Below are positions 1-6,933 of a stretch of 45,479 nt of DNA, piece by piece. Position 1 is the stretch's first letter. Every line of letters begins with the position of its first letter. This DNA is from Collinsella sp. (GTDB taxonomy: Bacteria; Actinomycetota; Coriobacteriia; Coriobacteriales; Coriobacteriaceae): assembly GCA_019414265.1 (NCBI GenBank), contig DXMJ01000013.1, forward strand, positions 1-45,479. Reading direction: 5' to 3'. The position numbers and the translations under genes are program-made. The notes under the pieces were generated by a model, which had not been told where the DNA came from, ran no database searches, and saw only the letters and a program-made list of their open reading frames with translations.

Positions 1-567
1 AGCGCACCCGTCGCCGTCGCGCCCGCAGCTCCGGCCCCGGCCGTCCCCGCGATCGCGTTTATCGGCTACCAAAACTCGGGCAAGACCACGCTCGTCGAGA
101 AGGTTATCGCCGAGCTCACCCGCCGCGGTCTACGCGTGGGTTCGCTCAAACATCATGGACATCACGGCTTTGATATCGATGTGCCCGCTAAGGATACGTG
201 GCGCCATCACCAGGCCGGGTCCAAACACGTGGGTCTCATCTGCGCCACGCGCTGGGCGGAGTACGCCGACACGCGCGAGGAGGACGAGATGCCCGCGCGC
301 GAGCTGCTGTCGCGCTACAACGATGTCGACGTGGTGATCATCGAGGGCTACAAGACCGAGGGCTTCGACAACATCGTGGTCGCGCGCTCGGGTGTCGACC
401 GTCTGCGCGGCAAGAGCTCGCTCGACCTGGTCGACGGCCACACGCTGGCCCTTGCCTGCAACGAGGCCCTGGCGCGTCAGGCCTTCGACGCCGGCTTTGC
501 GACCCGAGCCATCAACATCAACGACGCCCGAGCCATTTGCGATCTGATCCAAGATCATCTGGCCTAA
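1..567 (+). CDS. mobB: MobB-like molybdopterin-guanine dinucleotide biosynthesis GTPase domain (5' truncated)
   Basis: Frame 1 is open from the first base, so the gene begins outside the window. The visible protein starts with an Ala/Pro/Val-rich stretch of about 17 residues, then a P-loop, GYQNSGKTT, followed by the MobB-typical run SLKHHGHHGFDIDVPAKDT and the later VDVVIIEGYK motif. MobB proteins bind GTP and assist attachment of GMP to molybdopterin. From the P-loop to the stop the length (about 170 residues) matches a whole MobB domain, so the Ala/Pro-rich stretch is probably an interdomain linker and the upstream part another domain, perhaps of molybdenum cofactor synthesis (inferred). 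A GTG at 136 lies inside the domain and cannot be the true start. The stop codon overlaps a palindromic repeat. Confidence 0.85.
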   Translation, partial: SAPVAVAPAAPAPAVPAIAFIGYQNSGKTTLVEKVIAELTRRGLRVGSLKHHGHHGFDIDVPAKDTWRHHQAGSKHVGLICATRWAEYADTREEDEMPARELLSRYNDVDVVIIEGYKTEGFDNIVVARSGVDRLRGKSSLDLVDGHTLALACNEALARQAFDAGFATRAININDARAICDLIQDHLA

Positions 568-605
568 AACCTGCCAAAAAGGGACAGGTTTATTTTGGCA
601 GGTTT
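567..605. repeat. REP-like palindrome after mobB
   Basis: Perfect 13-bp inverted repeat: AAACCTGCCAAAA at 567-579 and TTTTGGCAGGTTT at 593-605. The 13-nt loop contains GGGACAGG. The left arm begins on the last base of the mobB stop codon. The loop core matches the repeat at 626-658 although the stem sequence is different. It may also act as a terminator. Confidence 0.8.
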
Positions 606-625
606 TATCTGGGCAAACGTCACTT

Positions 626-658
626 CCACCACAAAGGGGCCAGGCACCTTTGTGGTGG
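626..658. repeat. REP-like palindrome, family A (copy 1), also terminator-like
   Basis: Perfect 12-bp arms, CCACCACAAAGG at 626-637 and CCTTTGTGGTGG at 647-658, with a 9-nt loop GGCCAGGCA. It is followed on the plus strand by a run of Ts (659-664), so it could terminate mobB transcription. Near-identical copies occur at 2196-2231, 3158-3190 and 13053-13087. Confidence 0.85.
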
Positions 659-666
659 TTTTTTCT

Positions 667-703
667 TTGGTAGATGTGTGGGACATGCCTTACAATCTAC
701 CAA
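667..703 (+). promoter_or_regulatory. Candidate promoter and operator for the MFS gene
   Basis: TTGGTA (667-672) and TACAAT (691-696) are spaced by 18 nt like a sigma-70 promoter. A perfect 9-bp inverted repeat, TTGGTAGAT (667-675) and ATCTACCAA (695-703), brackets the promoter and would suit a repressor. Downstream, 757-821 can fold so that ATGCGGA (761-767) pairs with TCCGCAT (804-810) just before the ribosome binding site. Confidence 0.4.
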
Positions 704-832
704 GTAGTTCATGACGGGCGAAAAACGGAGAGAAGGGGCTTGATGCGTCCTTAATGTTTCATGCGGATAGATTGATTTGACAGACGGTGGCGAATGCCCG
801 CCGTCCGCATTCGTATGAAACAAGGAGTCTCC

Positions 833-2113
833 ATGCTCGCCTCTCTTTTCTCAAAGCCCCAATCATCGCTGTCCGTGCAGGCCAAGCGCCTGGTGGCGAT
901 GCGCTTTCTCATTTACACCGGGTTTCAGACCAGTTATTTTATCGGCGTCATCGGAACGCTCACTTATGCAGATGACGCCTCGGTCGTCGCGACATCGCTG
1001 GCCGTCCTATTCATGAACGTTTTCGTGATCTTGGGATCCTTTGCGGGCGGCGCAGCGCTCGACGCCTGGGGTCCGCGCCGTCATTTCTTGCTGAGCATCG
1101 TCGGCGCGCTGGCAACGGGTGCTGCAATCATCGCCTTTGGTGGCGCGACCGGCATCGTCCTGCTCGGCGCGGTGTTCCTGGGCCTTACGATGGGATTCGC
1201 TCAGCCCATCGCCACGTCCTATCCCGCCTACCTCACCAACGACCCCGTCGAGCTCAAAGACATCAACTCCGCCATCGCCATGTTTTCGAACGTGAGTATT
1301 ATCGTCGGACCCACGTTGGGCGGCTTTGTCGCGGCGGCTGCGTCGTCGCGTGCGGTGTTCGTGCTCATGATGCTCTTTACCGTGCTGGCGCTCATCGCCG
1401 GCTGGGGCTTTAGGCCGCAGACCAGCCATGTCGCCGGGGATGCGGATGCCGATTCGGCAGAGGAAGGGGAGCGTGCGGGGCAAAGCTCCAACCCCAGCAC
1501 GTCCGCCCGCGCCACCTTCGCAGCCAGCGTCAAGACAGTCTTCACCAACAGCGTTCTCGCGCTACTTTTCTGCATCATTTTTCTTTCGAACTTTGGCTAC
1601 GGGGCCTTCGACCCGCTCGAGTCGTTTTTCTATCGCGATGTCCTACGCGTCGGCGTTGAGTGGATGGGCTGGCTCTCGTCGGCCTCGGGTGTGGGCGCAG
1701 TGCTGGGCGCCGTGCTCGCGCTCCGCTTGCCGCCGCACTTGGTCAACCTCAAAACGCTGCTCGTGGCGCTTATGTCCGTGGGCTTGGGAAGTCTGCTCTA
1801 TGTGGGGACGTCGTACGTGGGTGTGGCCCTTGTCGGCCAAATCGCCCTGGGCATAGCTTGGGGCATCGTCAACCCGCTCCACAACACGATCGTGCAAACG
1901 ACGGCCCCGCTCGAGCAACTCGGTCGTGTGAACTCGGTCATGGGCTTTGGCAATATGTTCGCCGGCGTGGCGCCGCTGGCGATTGCACCGTGGCTGGCGG
2001 CAACATTTGGCGTACAACGGACACTCGTGGGGGCAGGCATGGTCGTGACGGCGGTCCCTGCGGCGTTGCTGCTGTTTGGACGCAATCACTTGGAACGTGC
2101 CGTAAAGCAGTAA
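833..2113 (+). CDS. MFS transporter
   Basis: Encodes about 426 residues with the hydrophobic pattern of a twelve-helix major facilitator superfamily carrier. An acidic and polar cytoplasmic loop near the middle (about residues 200-225, rich in Asp, Glu and Ser) separates two halves. The conserved loop between helices 2 and 3 is represented by GGAALDAWGPRR, which resembles the family motif G-x-x-x-D-x-x-G-R-R. The start at 833 is chosen because AAGGAG lies at 822-827; an upstream in-frame ATG at 794 has no ribosome binding site. The substrate cannot be read from the sequence; drug or metabolite efflux is the usual role for such single-gene carriers. Two palindromic repeats follow directly after the stop. 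Confidence 0.85.
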   Translation: MLASLFSKPQSSLSVQAKRLVAMRFLIYTGFQTSYFIGVIGTLTYADDASVVATSLAVLFMNVFVILGSFAGGAALDAWGPRRHFLLSIVGALATGAAIIAFGGATGIVLLGAVFLGLTMGFAQPIATSYPAYLTNDPVELKDINSAIAMFSNVSIIVGPTLGGFVAAAASSRAVFVLMMLFTVLALIAGWGFRPQTSHVAGDADADSAEEGERAGQSSNPSTSARATFAASVKTVFTNSVLALLFCIIFLSNFGYGAFDPLESFFYRDVLRVGVEWMGWLSSASGVGAVLGAVLALRLPPHLVNLKTLLVALMSVGLGSLLYVGTSYVGVALVGQIALGIAWGIVNPLHNTIVQTTAPLEQLGRVNSVMGFGNMFAGVAPLAIAPWLAATFGVQRTLVGAGMVVTAVPAALLLFGRNHLERAVKQ

Positions 2114-2114
2114 G

Positions 2115-2179
2115 AAACCATCACAACATTCGATGAAAATCGCGATTTTGCCGAAAAACGTCGAATGTTGTGATGGTTT
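2115..2179. repeat. Palindromic repeat, family B (copy 1)
   Basis: Perfect 19-bp arms at 2115-2133 and 2161-2179 (left arm AAACCATCACAACATTCGA). The 27-nt loop carries its own 14-bp perfect palindrome AAAATCGCGATTTT at 2136-2149. It starts 2 nt after the MFS stop codon. A second copy lies at 13098-13158. Confidence 0.85.
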
Positions 2180-2195
2180 GGCCCGTAGACGCCGC

Positions 2196-2231
2196 AATCA
2201 CCACAAAGGGCCAGGCACCTTTGTGGTGGTT
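2196..2231. repeat. REP-like palindrome, family A (copy 2)
   Basis: CACCACAAAGG at 2199-2209 pairs with CCTTTGTGGTG starting at 2218; with one G-U pair the stem extends to 2196 and 2231. The loop is GCCAGGCA. It lies 17 nt after the family B copy. Confidence 0.8.
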
Positions 2232-2236
2232 TTGCG

Positions 2237-2261
2237 CCAAAGCGCCCCGTGTGCGCTTTGG
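2237..2261 (+). promoter_or_regulatory. Hairpin upstream of the HAD gene
   Basis: CCAAAGCGC (2237-2245) and GCGCTTTGG (2253-2261) form a perfect 9-bp stem directly before TATACC, a possible -10 element. It could be an operator or part of the previous gene's terminator region; the sequence does not decide. Confidence 0.35.
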
Positions 2262-2322
2262 TATACCATGAACGCCACTTCCAGATACACCCCACACCGC
2301 CGCACAACCCAGAAAGGCCCCC

Positions 2323-3144
2323 ATGGACACCACCTTCAGCCACGTTAAAGCCGTGTTCTGCGATATCGACGGTACGCTGCTCACGAGCCAGCACACGGTG
2401 TCCCCGCGTACCGCGGCGGCGATCCGCGCCCTGCGCGAGCGCGGCGTGCTCTTTGGCCTGTGCACCGGGCGTGACGCCCACGCGACCGAGGCCATGTACG
2501 AGCCCTGGGGCATCGAAGGTCTGGTGGACGTGCTGGTAGGCTGCGGTGGCGCCGAGGTCATCGACCGCGCGCACGACATCAACGAGCTAAGCTATCCGCT
2601 GCCGGGCAAGACCATCGCGCGCATCTGCAAGCACATGGCGGACCTTCCGGCAACGCCCGTCTGCCCCCGAGACGGCGTGTTCTACGTGCCCGAGAGCAAC
2701 GCGTGCGTCGAGCACCTGTCGCGCGTCGACGGTGTGCCCTACAAGGTGGTCGACTTTGCCGAGTTTTTGCGCGAGCCGCAGCCCAAGGTGATGTTTACCA
2801 TGGCGCCCGAGGTGATGCCGCGGGTGATTGAGCGGGCGTCGACGTTTGCCGATGACACTGTTAAGGCGGCGGCTCTGCAAACCACGCAGCGGCTCTACGA
2901 GTTCATGGATCCGCGCGTGTCCAAGACGCGCGGCCTCGTGCGCGTGGCGGAGCTCAACGACATGGAGCTCCAGGACGTCTGCGTGTTTGGCGATGCGGAC
3001 AACGACACCTGCATGGTGGCTGACGCCGGCGTGGGCGTGGCCATGGCAAACGGCAGCGACGCCACCCGCGCCGCCGCCGATTTTGTAACCGCCAGCAACG
3101 ACGAAGACGGCATCGCGATCTTTATCGAGGAGCATCTGCTGTAG
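2323..3144 (+). CDS. Cof-type HAD-superfamily phosphatase
   Basis: 273 residues. Motif I is CDIDGT with the nucleophile and acid/base aspartates at residues 14 and 16. LCTGRD is motif II, a Lys near residue 205 (VSKTRGL) is motif III, and FGDADND near the C terminus is motif IV. The order and the large cap domain between motifs II and III fit the Cof/HAD-IIB subfamily, whose members dephosphorylate sugar phosphates, phosphorylated cofactors or flavin nucleotides in the cytoplasm. The exact substrate is not predictable. The ATG at 2323 is preceded by AGAAAGG. The gene stands alone, with repeats on both sides. Confidence 0.9.
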   Translation: MDTTFSHVKAVFCDIDGTLLTSQHTVSPRTAAAIRALRERGVLFGLCTGRDAHATEAMYEPWGIEGLVDVLVGCGGAEVIDRAHDINELSYPLPGKTIARICKHMADLPATPVCPRDGVFYVPESNACVEHLSRVDGVPYKVVDFAEFLREPQPKVMFTMAPEVMPRVIERASTFADDTVKAAALQTTQRLYEFMDPRVSKTRGLVRVAELNDMELQDVCVFGDADNDTCMVADAGVGVAMANGSDATRAAADFVTASNDEDGIAIFIEEHLL

Positions 3145-3157
3145 CGCAGGGGGAGAA

Positions 3158-3190
3158 CCGCCACAAAGGGGGCAGGCGCCTTTGTGGCGG
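3158..3190. repeat. REP-like palindrome, family A (copy 3)
   Basis: CCGCCACAAAGG (3158-3169) and CCTTTGTGGCGG (3179-3190), loop GGGCAGGCG. Compared with copy 1 the third base pair is changed on both arms (A-T to G-C), a compensatory change that keeps the stem intact. It starts 13 nt after the HAD stop codon. Confidence 0.85.
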
Positions 3191-3648
3191 CCTCAGGCGA
3201 TTTGGGCGAATTGATACCGAAAATCTGTGTGAAAATTCAAATATTGTTGTCTGAACATCATGCTTCTAACCACCGATGGGTTAAAGATATTCTCATCAGT
3301 TTGGTAGGATATTCCTTCCGGTTAATGACCTACCGCTCACGGTTGATTTTCGACCGTTCACAGGATGTTTGCTCTTGAGCAAAATGTTGTGCAAATAAAT
3401 CTAATGCCATTAAAAAATAATACGCAACTAAATTACCAGCAGAAACAAAAAATAGATAGCGAATAAACGAAGGTAAATCTGAGCAAATGTCAAGAGAATT
3501 GAGAACTCGCTACAAAAATGTCGGTTTTGTTGCTCAGATGTTTAAACAATCGTTATAATTGCATTACTAAACGAGCGCAATTACAGATTGCGCAGATACG
3601 TTTGATGGTGAAAGAGCAAGATCGCGGTCTCTTGGGGAGGAGACATCG
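3191..3648. other. AT-rich leader region of the pilus operon
   Basis: This stretch of about 460 nt is far richer in A and T than its neighbours and holds no convincing gene. It contains the promoter described at 3530-3559 and a weak inverted repeat, GGTAGG (3303-3308) and CCTACC (3329-3334). High A+T upstream of a surface-structure operon is common where nucleoid proteins or several regulators act, but nothing here identifies one. Confidence 0.6.
3530..3559 (+). promoter_or_regulatory. Candidate sigma-70 promoter of the pilus operon
   Basis: A perfect -10 box TATAAT at 3554-3559 follows TTGCTC (3530-3535) with an 18-nt spacer. It is about 90 nt upstream of the adhesin start and no other good promoter is visible nearer. 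Confidence 0.55.
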
Positions 3649-6600
3649 ATGAAAGCGAATTCGGACAAATCTAAGCAGAGTAATAAAGCGACGCGCCGTG
3701 TACTGGCAGGCGTTTTGTGCGGAGCCTCCGTTTTGAGCCTGGTACTGTCGCTCGTCATGCCCCCGATCTCGCAGGCCATTGCCAACGATGCCCAGACGGT
3801 TTCTACCGAGGAAACTGTAATGGGGGGGGGTTCCTCAAGTGAGTCCGCTGCTGTAGATAACACCAGCGAGGATGCCGAAAACCAGAATAGCGACGAGACC
3901 AATGGCGGCGAGGCTGGCTCTTCAAATAGTGCTGAGCAGGCTCAGAGTGCGAATGCGGCTTCAGCGAGAGCGACGGCCACCGTGGAGAAGGGAATTTATG
4001 TTCCCACGTCTATCGGTATCGGTACGAATATCGATGTCTCCACCCCCGATCCCGGCGTGGCCACCTACGTCGGCCGCGACATGTACATCGGTGGTAAGCC
4101 GAGCGACACTAGTAATCTTGATGCGGAGAACGCCCCCACCGGCTCATATGCCGCTGAGGCGGAGGGCCTTACCTTGGTCCGTGGCAAGCTTGCCATGAAT
4201 CCAGTCAAAGAGAGCTGGCCCTATCAATCAATTGGTGCTGGTTTCCGCTTTGGCACCGTTGGTTTTGGTTCCCAGTTCCGTCCTGTCGCCGGCAGCACCG
4301 TGCTTGCGGTGGCCGGAATTAAAAGTGCGATCACCGAGATGAGCGTTGGTTATAGCGGCGACTCGCCGGAGACGACTACCGTTGGCGCTTGGAAGAAAGG
4401 CGCTTGGGTCGGACGGCAGAAATCTTCTGAGGGCGCGACTCCTTCCGGCTTTGCCTACACTGCGCAGATCGCAGGCCCCATCACATACTGGCGCGATAAC
4501 AATAAACGCCAATCCGTGGTGACAACGCAGGGTAATTGGTACGAGGGCAAGAACTTTCAGGAAAGCAACCTGTTCAATCAAACTGTTGATTTGACTAATG
4601 TCAACAATAACGATTATTCGAGCTACAACGGTGAAGATGGGTACCTCTCGAAGCTATCGAAACAGCTCAACTCGTTTGCAAATACCGGCACGCTCGAGGT
4701 TGGTTTCGCGAGCAATCACAACAACTACGTAATCAACAAGTACGACAAGACGGATTGTAATTATGGCCTGGTGTTTGATGAGTCGTATAAGACCATATAT
4801 TCGGACTGCGCCGATACGTCGCTCAATGGTAAGCGATTCAAGAATAGCGAGCGTCTTATCACGTTTAAGGGCGACAACACCTCTATGCAGCAGGTGTTCA
4901 CCATCGATGCTTCTCAGCTGAGCAATACATACAACAACGAGTATTATCGTGGCGTTGATTTCGCATTCGAGGGCATTCCCAAGGGCGCCTCGGTTGTTGT
5001 GAACGTTACCGGATCTTCGAATATTGAGTTTCACAATGGCTGGCGCTTTTGGTGGAACGGTACCGAGATTTCGCGTGGTTACGAAACTCAATATTCCGGC
5101 AAGGAGCTGGGCGAGGCATACGCGATGGCTTCCCAGTCCATCATGTGGAACTTTGTCGATACGCAAAGCCTTACCATTCGAGGCGGCATCGCGGGAGAAA
5201 ACCGCGCGGACTGGGGATACGGCGGCACAGCCACCGGTGCCAAGTGGACTGACGACGATCCTGCGGCGGCTATGATCGGATCGATTCTCGTTCCCAACGG
5301 AAGTTTCGACGACCATGTGACTACCAACGGCCGCGTTTATGTGGGCGTCGATTTCTCAATGAACAGCCCGAAGGTTGCCGCAGCATTTGGTGAGGGTAAC
5401 TCGGCTTCCGTCATCGATATGGATCAGGAGCGTCACAACTTCCCGTGGTCTGGGTCGTATACGCCCGACGGCTCCGCCGTTGCGTGGAGCAAGGTCGATG
5501 CGGCGAACGGCAACACGTCGCTTCCTGGTTCCTCGTGGGCTATCTATGGTTCTGTCGAGAATGCTGTCGCGGGCAAGGACGCTATCGTGACGGTGACTGA
5601 CGGTGGCGCAAATGATTACGCTTCGGGTGATGGCAAGCTTCAGTTCAACTATCTGAACCAGAAGGCAAACATCGGCAATTCCAACGATACCAACTACTTC
5701 ACGTATTACATCAAAGAGGAGACGGCGCCGGCTGGCTACCAGAAGTCAGACACCATCTACTATGCCACTATGAACAATACTGGCGAGAAGCCGAACTACG
5801 TTCAGGGTTACGTGGATGAGAACGGCAAAAATGTTCCGTTCGAGAATAACCCCACAGGTGCCATTCCCAACACCAAGATCATCACCGGTACGGTGTCTTG
5901 GACCAAGGTGGGGGAGGGCGACACAAAACACACTCCTTTGGCTGGTTCTGAGTGGAAACTCACCAAGACTAATGACGCCGATGGTGCGGCCGTTAACCAG
6001 TCCTGGACCGTGAGAGATCAGGTGAGTGACCAGTCGACTTCGAGCGATACCACGTGGGCAGACACCGACACCGCGCCTGGCAAGTTCACGCTCGAGGGTC
6101 TGCTGCCGGGTACGTACACGCTTGTTGAGACCCAGGCTCCGTTTGGCTACAACTTGAACACCACGGTTTATGAGTTCACGGTGTCCAACGAGGACGGTTC
6201 CGTCACGTGGACCGAGGGAAAGAGCCCGACGATTGACGGGAACAACGTCTACATTTCCGACGCCCTTACCACTACGTCCGTGAAGATCCCGGTGACCAAA
6301 TCTGTTCGCAATACGGACTGGCCGAAGGGCGATAAAGACAAATATGTGCCGTTCGAGTTCAGCATCGAGGCTACGGGGGCAAATAAGGATAGCGCACCTA
6401 AGCTTGATCCGACGACTATTTCCGTCGCTCCCGCAGCGGGCTCCACCAAGGTCAACGACATCGTGGCATCCTTTGGCGGTATCTCGTTCTCCAAAAAGTA
6501 CCTCGCCAAGATCGACGATCCGAACCCGACTGGCGCCAAGACCTACACCTACACGGTGAAGGAGGTCGCGCCTACCACCGGTGCCATCGACAAGCTTCGC

Positions 6601-6933
6601 TACTCCAAGGCCGAGTACCAGGTGGCCGTCACGGTGAAGGCCGTCATGGATGAGACCACTGGCAAGTACTCCGGCCTCACCACCTCCACCACGGTCACGC
6701 AGGTGAAGGACGACATGGGCAACACCGTGAGTAACACCATCGGCAAGGACGCCGCGCCCAACGCCATTCCCGCCTCCACCTTCACCAACACCTACTCCAC
6801 CACTCTGCCTCTTTCCGGTATGTCGGGCGTCACTCCGACATACCTTGCCGGCGCGGCGGTGCTTTGCGCTGCTGCGGCCTGGATGCACGTTCGTCGCAAG
6901 GCGAGCGCGAGGGGAGGTGAGCGTCGTGAATAA
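3649..6933 (+). CDS. LPXTG-type surface adhesin, probable pilus tip subunit
   Basis: 1094 residues. An N-terminal signal peptide has a basic start, a hydrophobic segment near residues 20-38 and a likely cut after SQAIA. A Ser/Glu/Asn-rich linker follows. Residues about 115-590 resemble the choice-of-anchor A adhesin fold (YVGRDMYIGG, AEGLTLVRGKL, MWNFVD, GSILVPNG). Three SpaA/Cna-B-like domains follow, each with an E-box-like motif: YIKEETAPAGY, YTLVETQAPFGY and YTVKEVAPTTG. The sorting signal is LPLSG at about residue 1053, then a membrane helix and an Arg-rich tail, so sortase should anchor or polymerise it. The start is set by GGGGAGGAG before 3649. A G9 run lies at codons 58-61. The gene overlaps the next by 8 nt. 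Being the largest and first gene, it is inferred to be the tip adhesin. Confidence 0.88.
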   Translation: MKANSDKSKQSNKATRRVLAGVLCGASVLSLVLSLVMPPISQAIANDAQTVSTEETVMGGGSSSESAAVDNTSEDAENQNSDETNGGEAGSSNSAEQAQSANAASARATATVEKGIYVPTSIGIGTNIDVSTPDPGVATYVGRDMYIGGKPSDTSNLDAENAPTGSYAAEAEGLTLVRGKLAMNPVKESWPYQSIGAGFRFGTVGFGSQFRPVAGSTVLAVAGIKSAITEMSVGYSGDSPETTTVGAWKKGAWVGRQKSSEGATPSGFAYTAQIAGPITYWRDNNKRQSVVTTQGNWYEGKNFQESNLFNQTVDLTNVNNNDYSSYNGEDGYLSKLSKQLNSFANTGTLEVGFASNHNNYVINKYDKTDCNYGLVFDESYKTIYSDCADTSLNGKRFKNSERLITFKGDNTSMQQVFTIDASQLSNTYNNEYYRGVDFAFEGIPKGASVVVNVTGSSNIEFHNGWRFWWNGTEISRGYETQYSGKELGEAYAMASQSIMWNFVDTQSLTIRGGIAGENRADWGYGGTATGAKWTDDDPAAAMIGSILVPNGSFDDHVTTNGRVYVGVDFSMNSPKVAAAFGEGNSASVIDMDQERHNFPWSGSYTPDGSAVAWSKVDAANGNTSLPGSSWAIYGSVENAVAGKDAIVTVTDGGANDYASGDGKLQFNYLNQKANIGNSNDTNYFTYYIKEETAPAGYQKSDTIYYATMNNTGEKPNYVQGYVDENGKNVPFENNPTGAIPNTKIITGTVSWTKVGEGDTKHTPLAGSEWKLTKTNDADGAAVNQSWTVRDQVSDQSTSSDTTWADTDTAPGKFTLEGLLPGTYTLVETQAPFGYNLNTTVYEFTVSNEDGSVTWTEGKSPTIDGNNVYISDALTTTSVKIPVTKSVRNTDWPKGDKDKYVPFEFSIEATGANKDSAPKLDPTTISVAPAAGSTKVNDIVASFGGISFSKKYLAKIDDPNPTGAKTYTYTVKEVAPTTGAIDKLRYSKAEYQVAVTVKAVMDETTGKYSGLTTSTTVTQVKDDMGNTVSNTIGKDAAPNAIPASTFTNTYSTTLPLSGMSGVTPTYLAGAAVLCAAAAWMHVRRKASARGGERRE
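3822..3830 (+). repeat. G9 homopolymer tract inside the adhesin gene
   Basis: Nine consecutive Gs encode MetGlyGlyGly in the linker after the signal peptide. Loss of one G would bring TAG at 3854-3856 into frame, and gain of one G would bring TGA at 3840-3842 into frame, so either slip truncates the protein at about 60-70 residues. This is the usual layout of a phase-variable contingency tract. Confidence 0.75.

Noticed and set aside
3822..3830. The G9 tract as a sequencing artefact
   Set aside because: The frame is intact and both alternative frames stop at once; an artefact cannot be excluded without reads, but the region reads through correctly as given, so it is kept as a finding.
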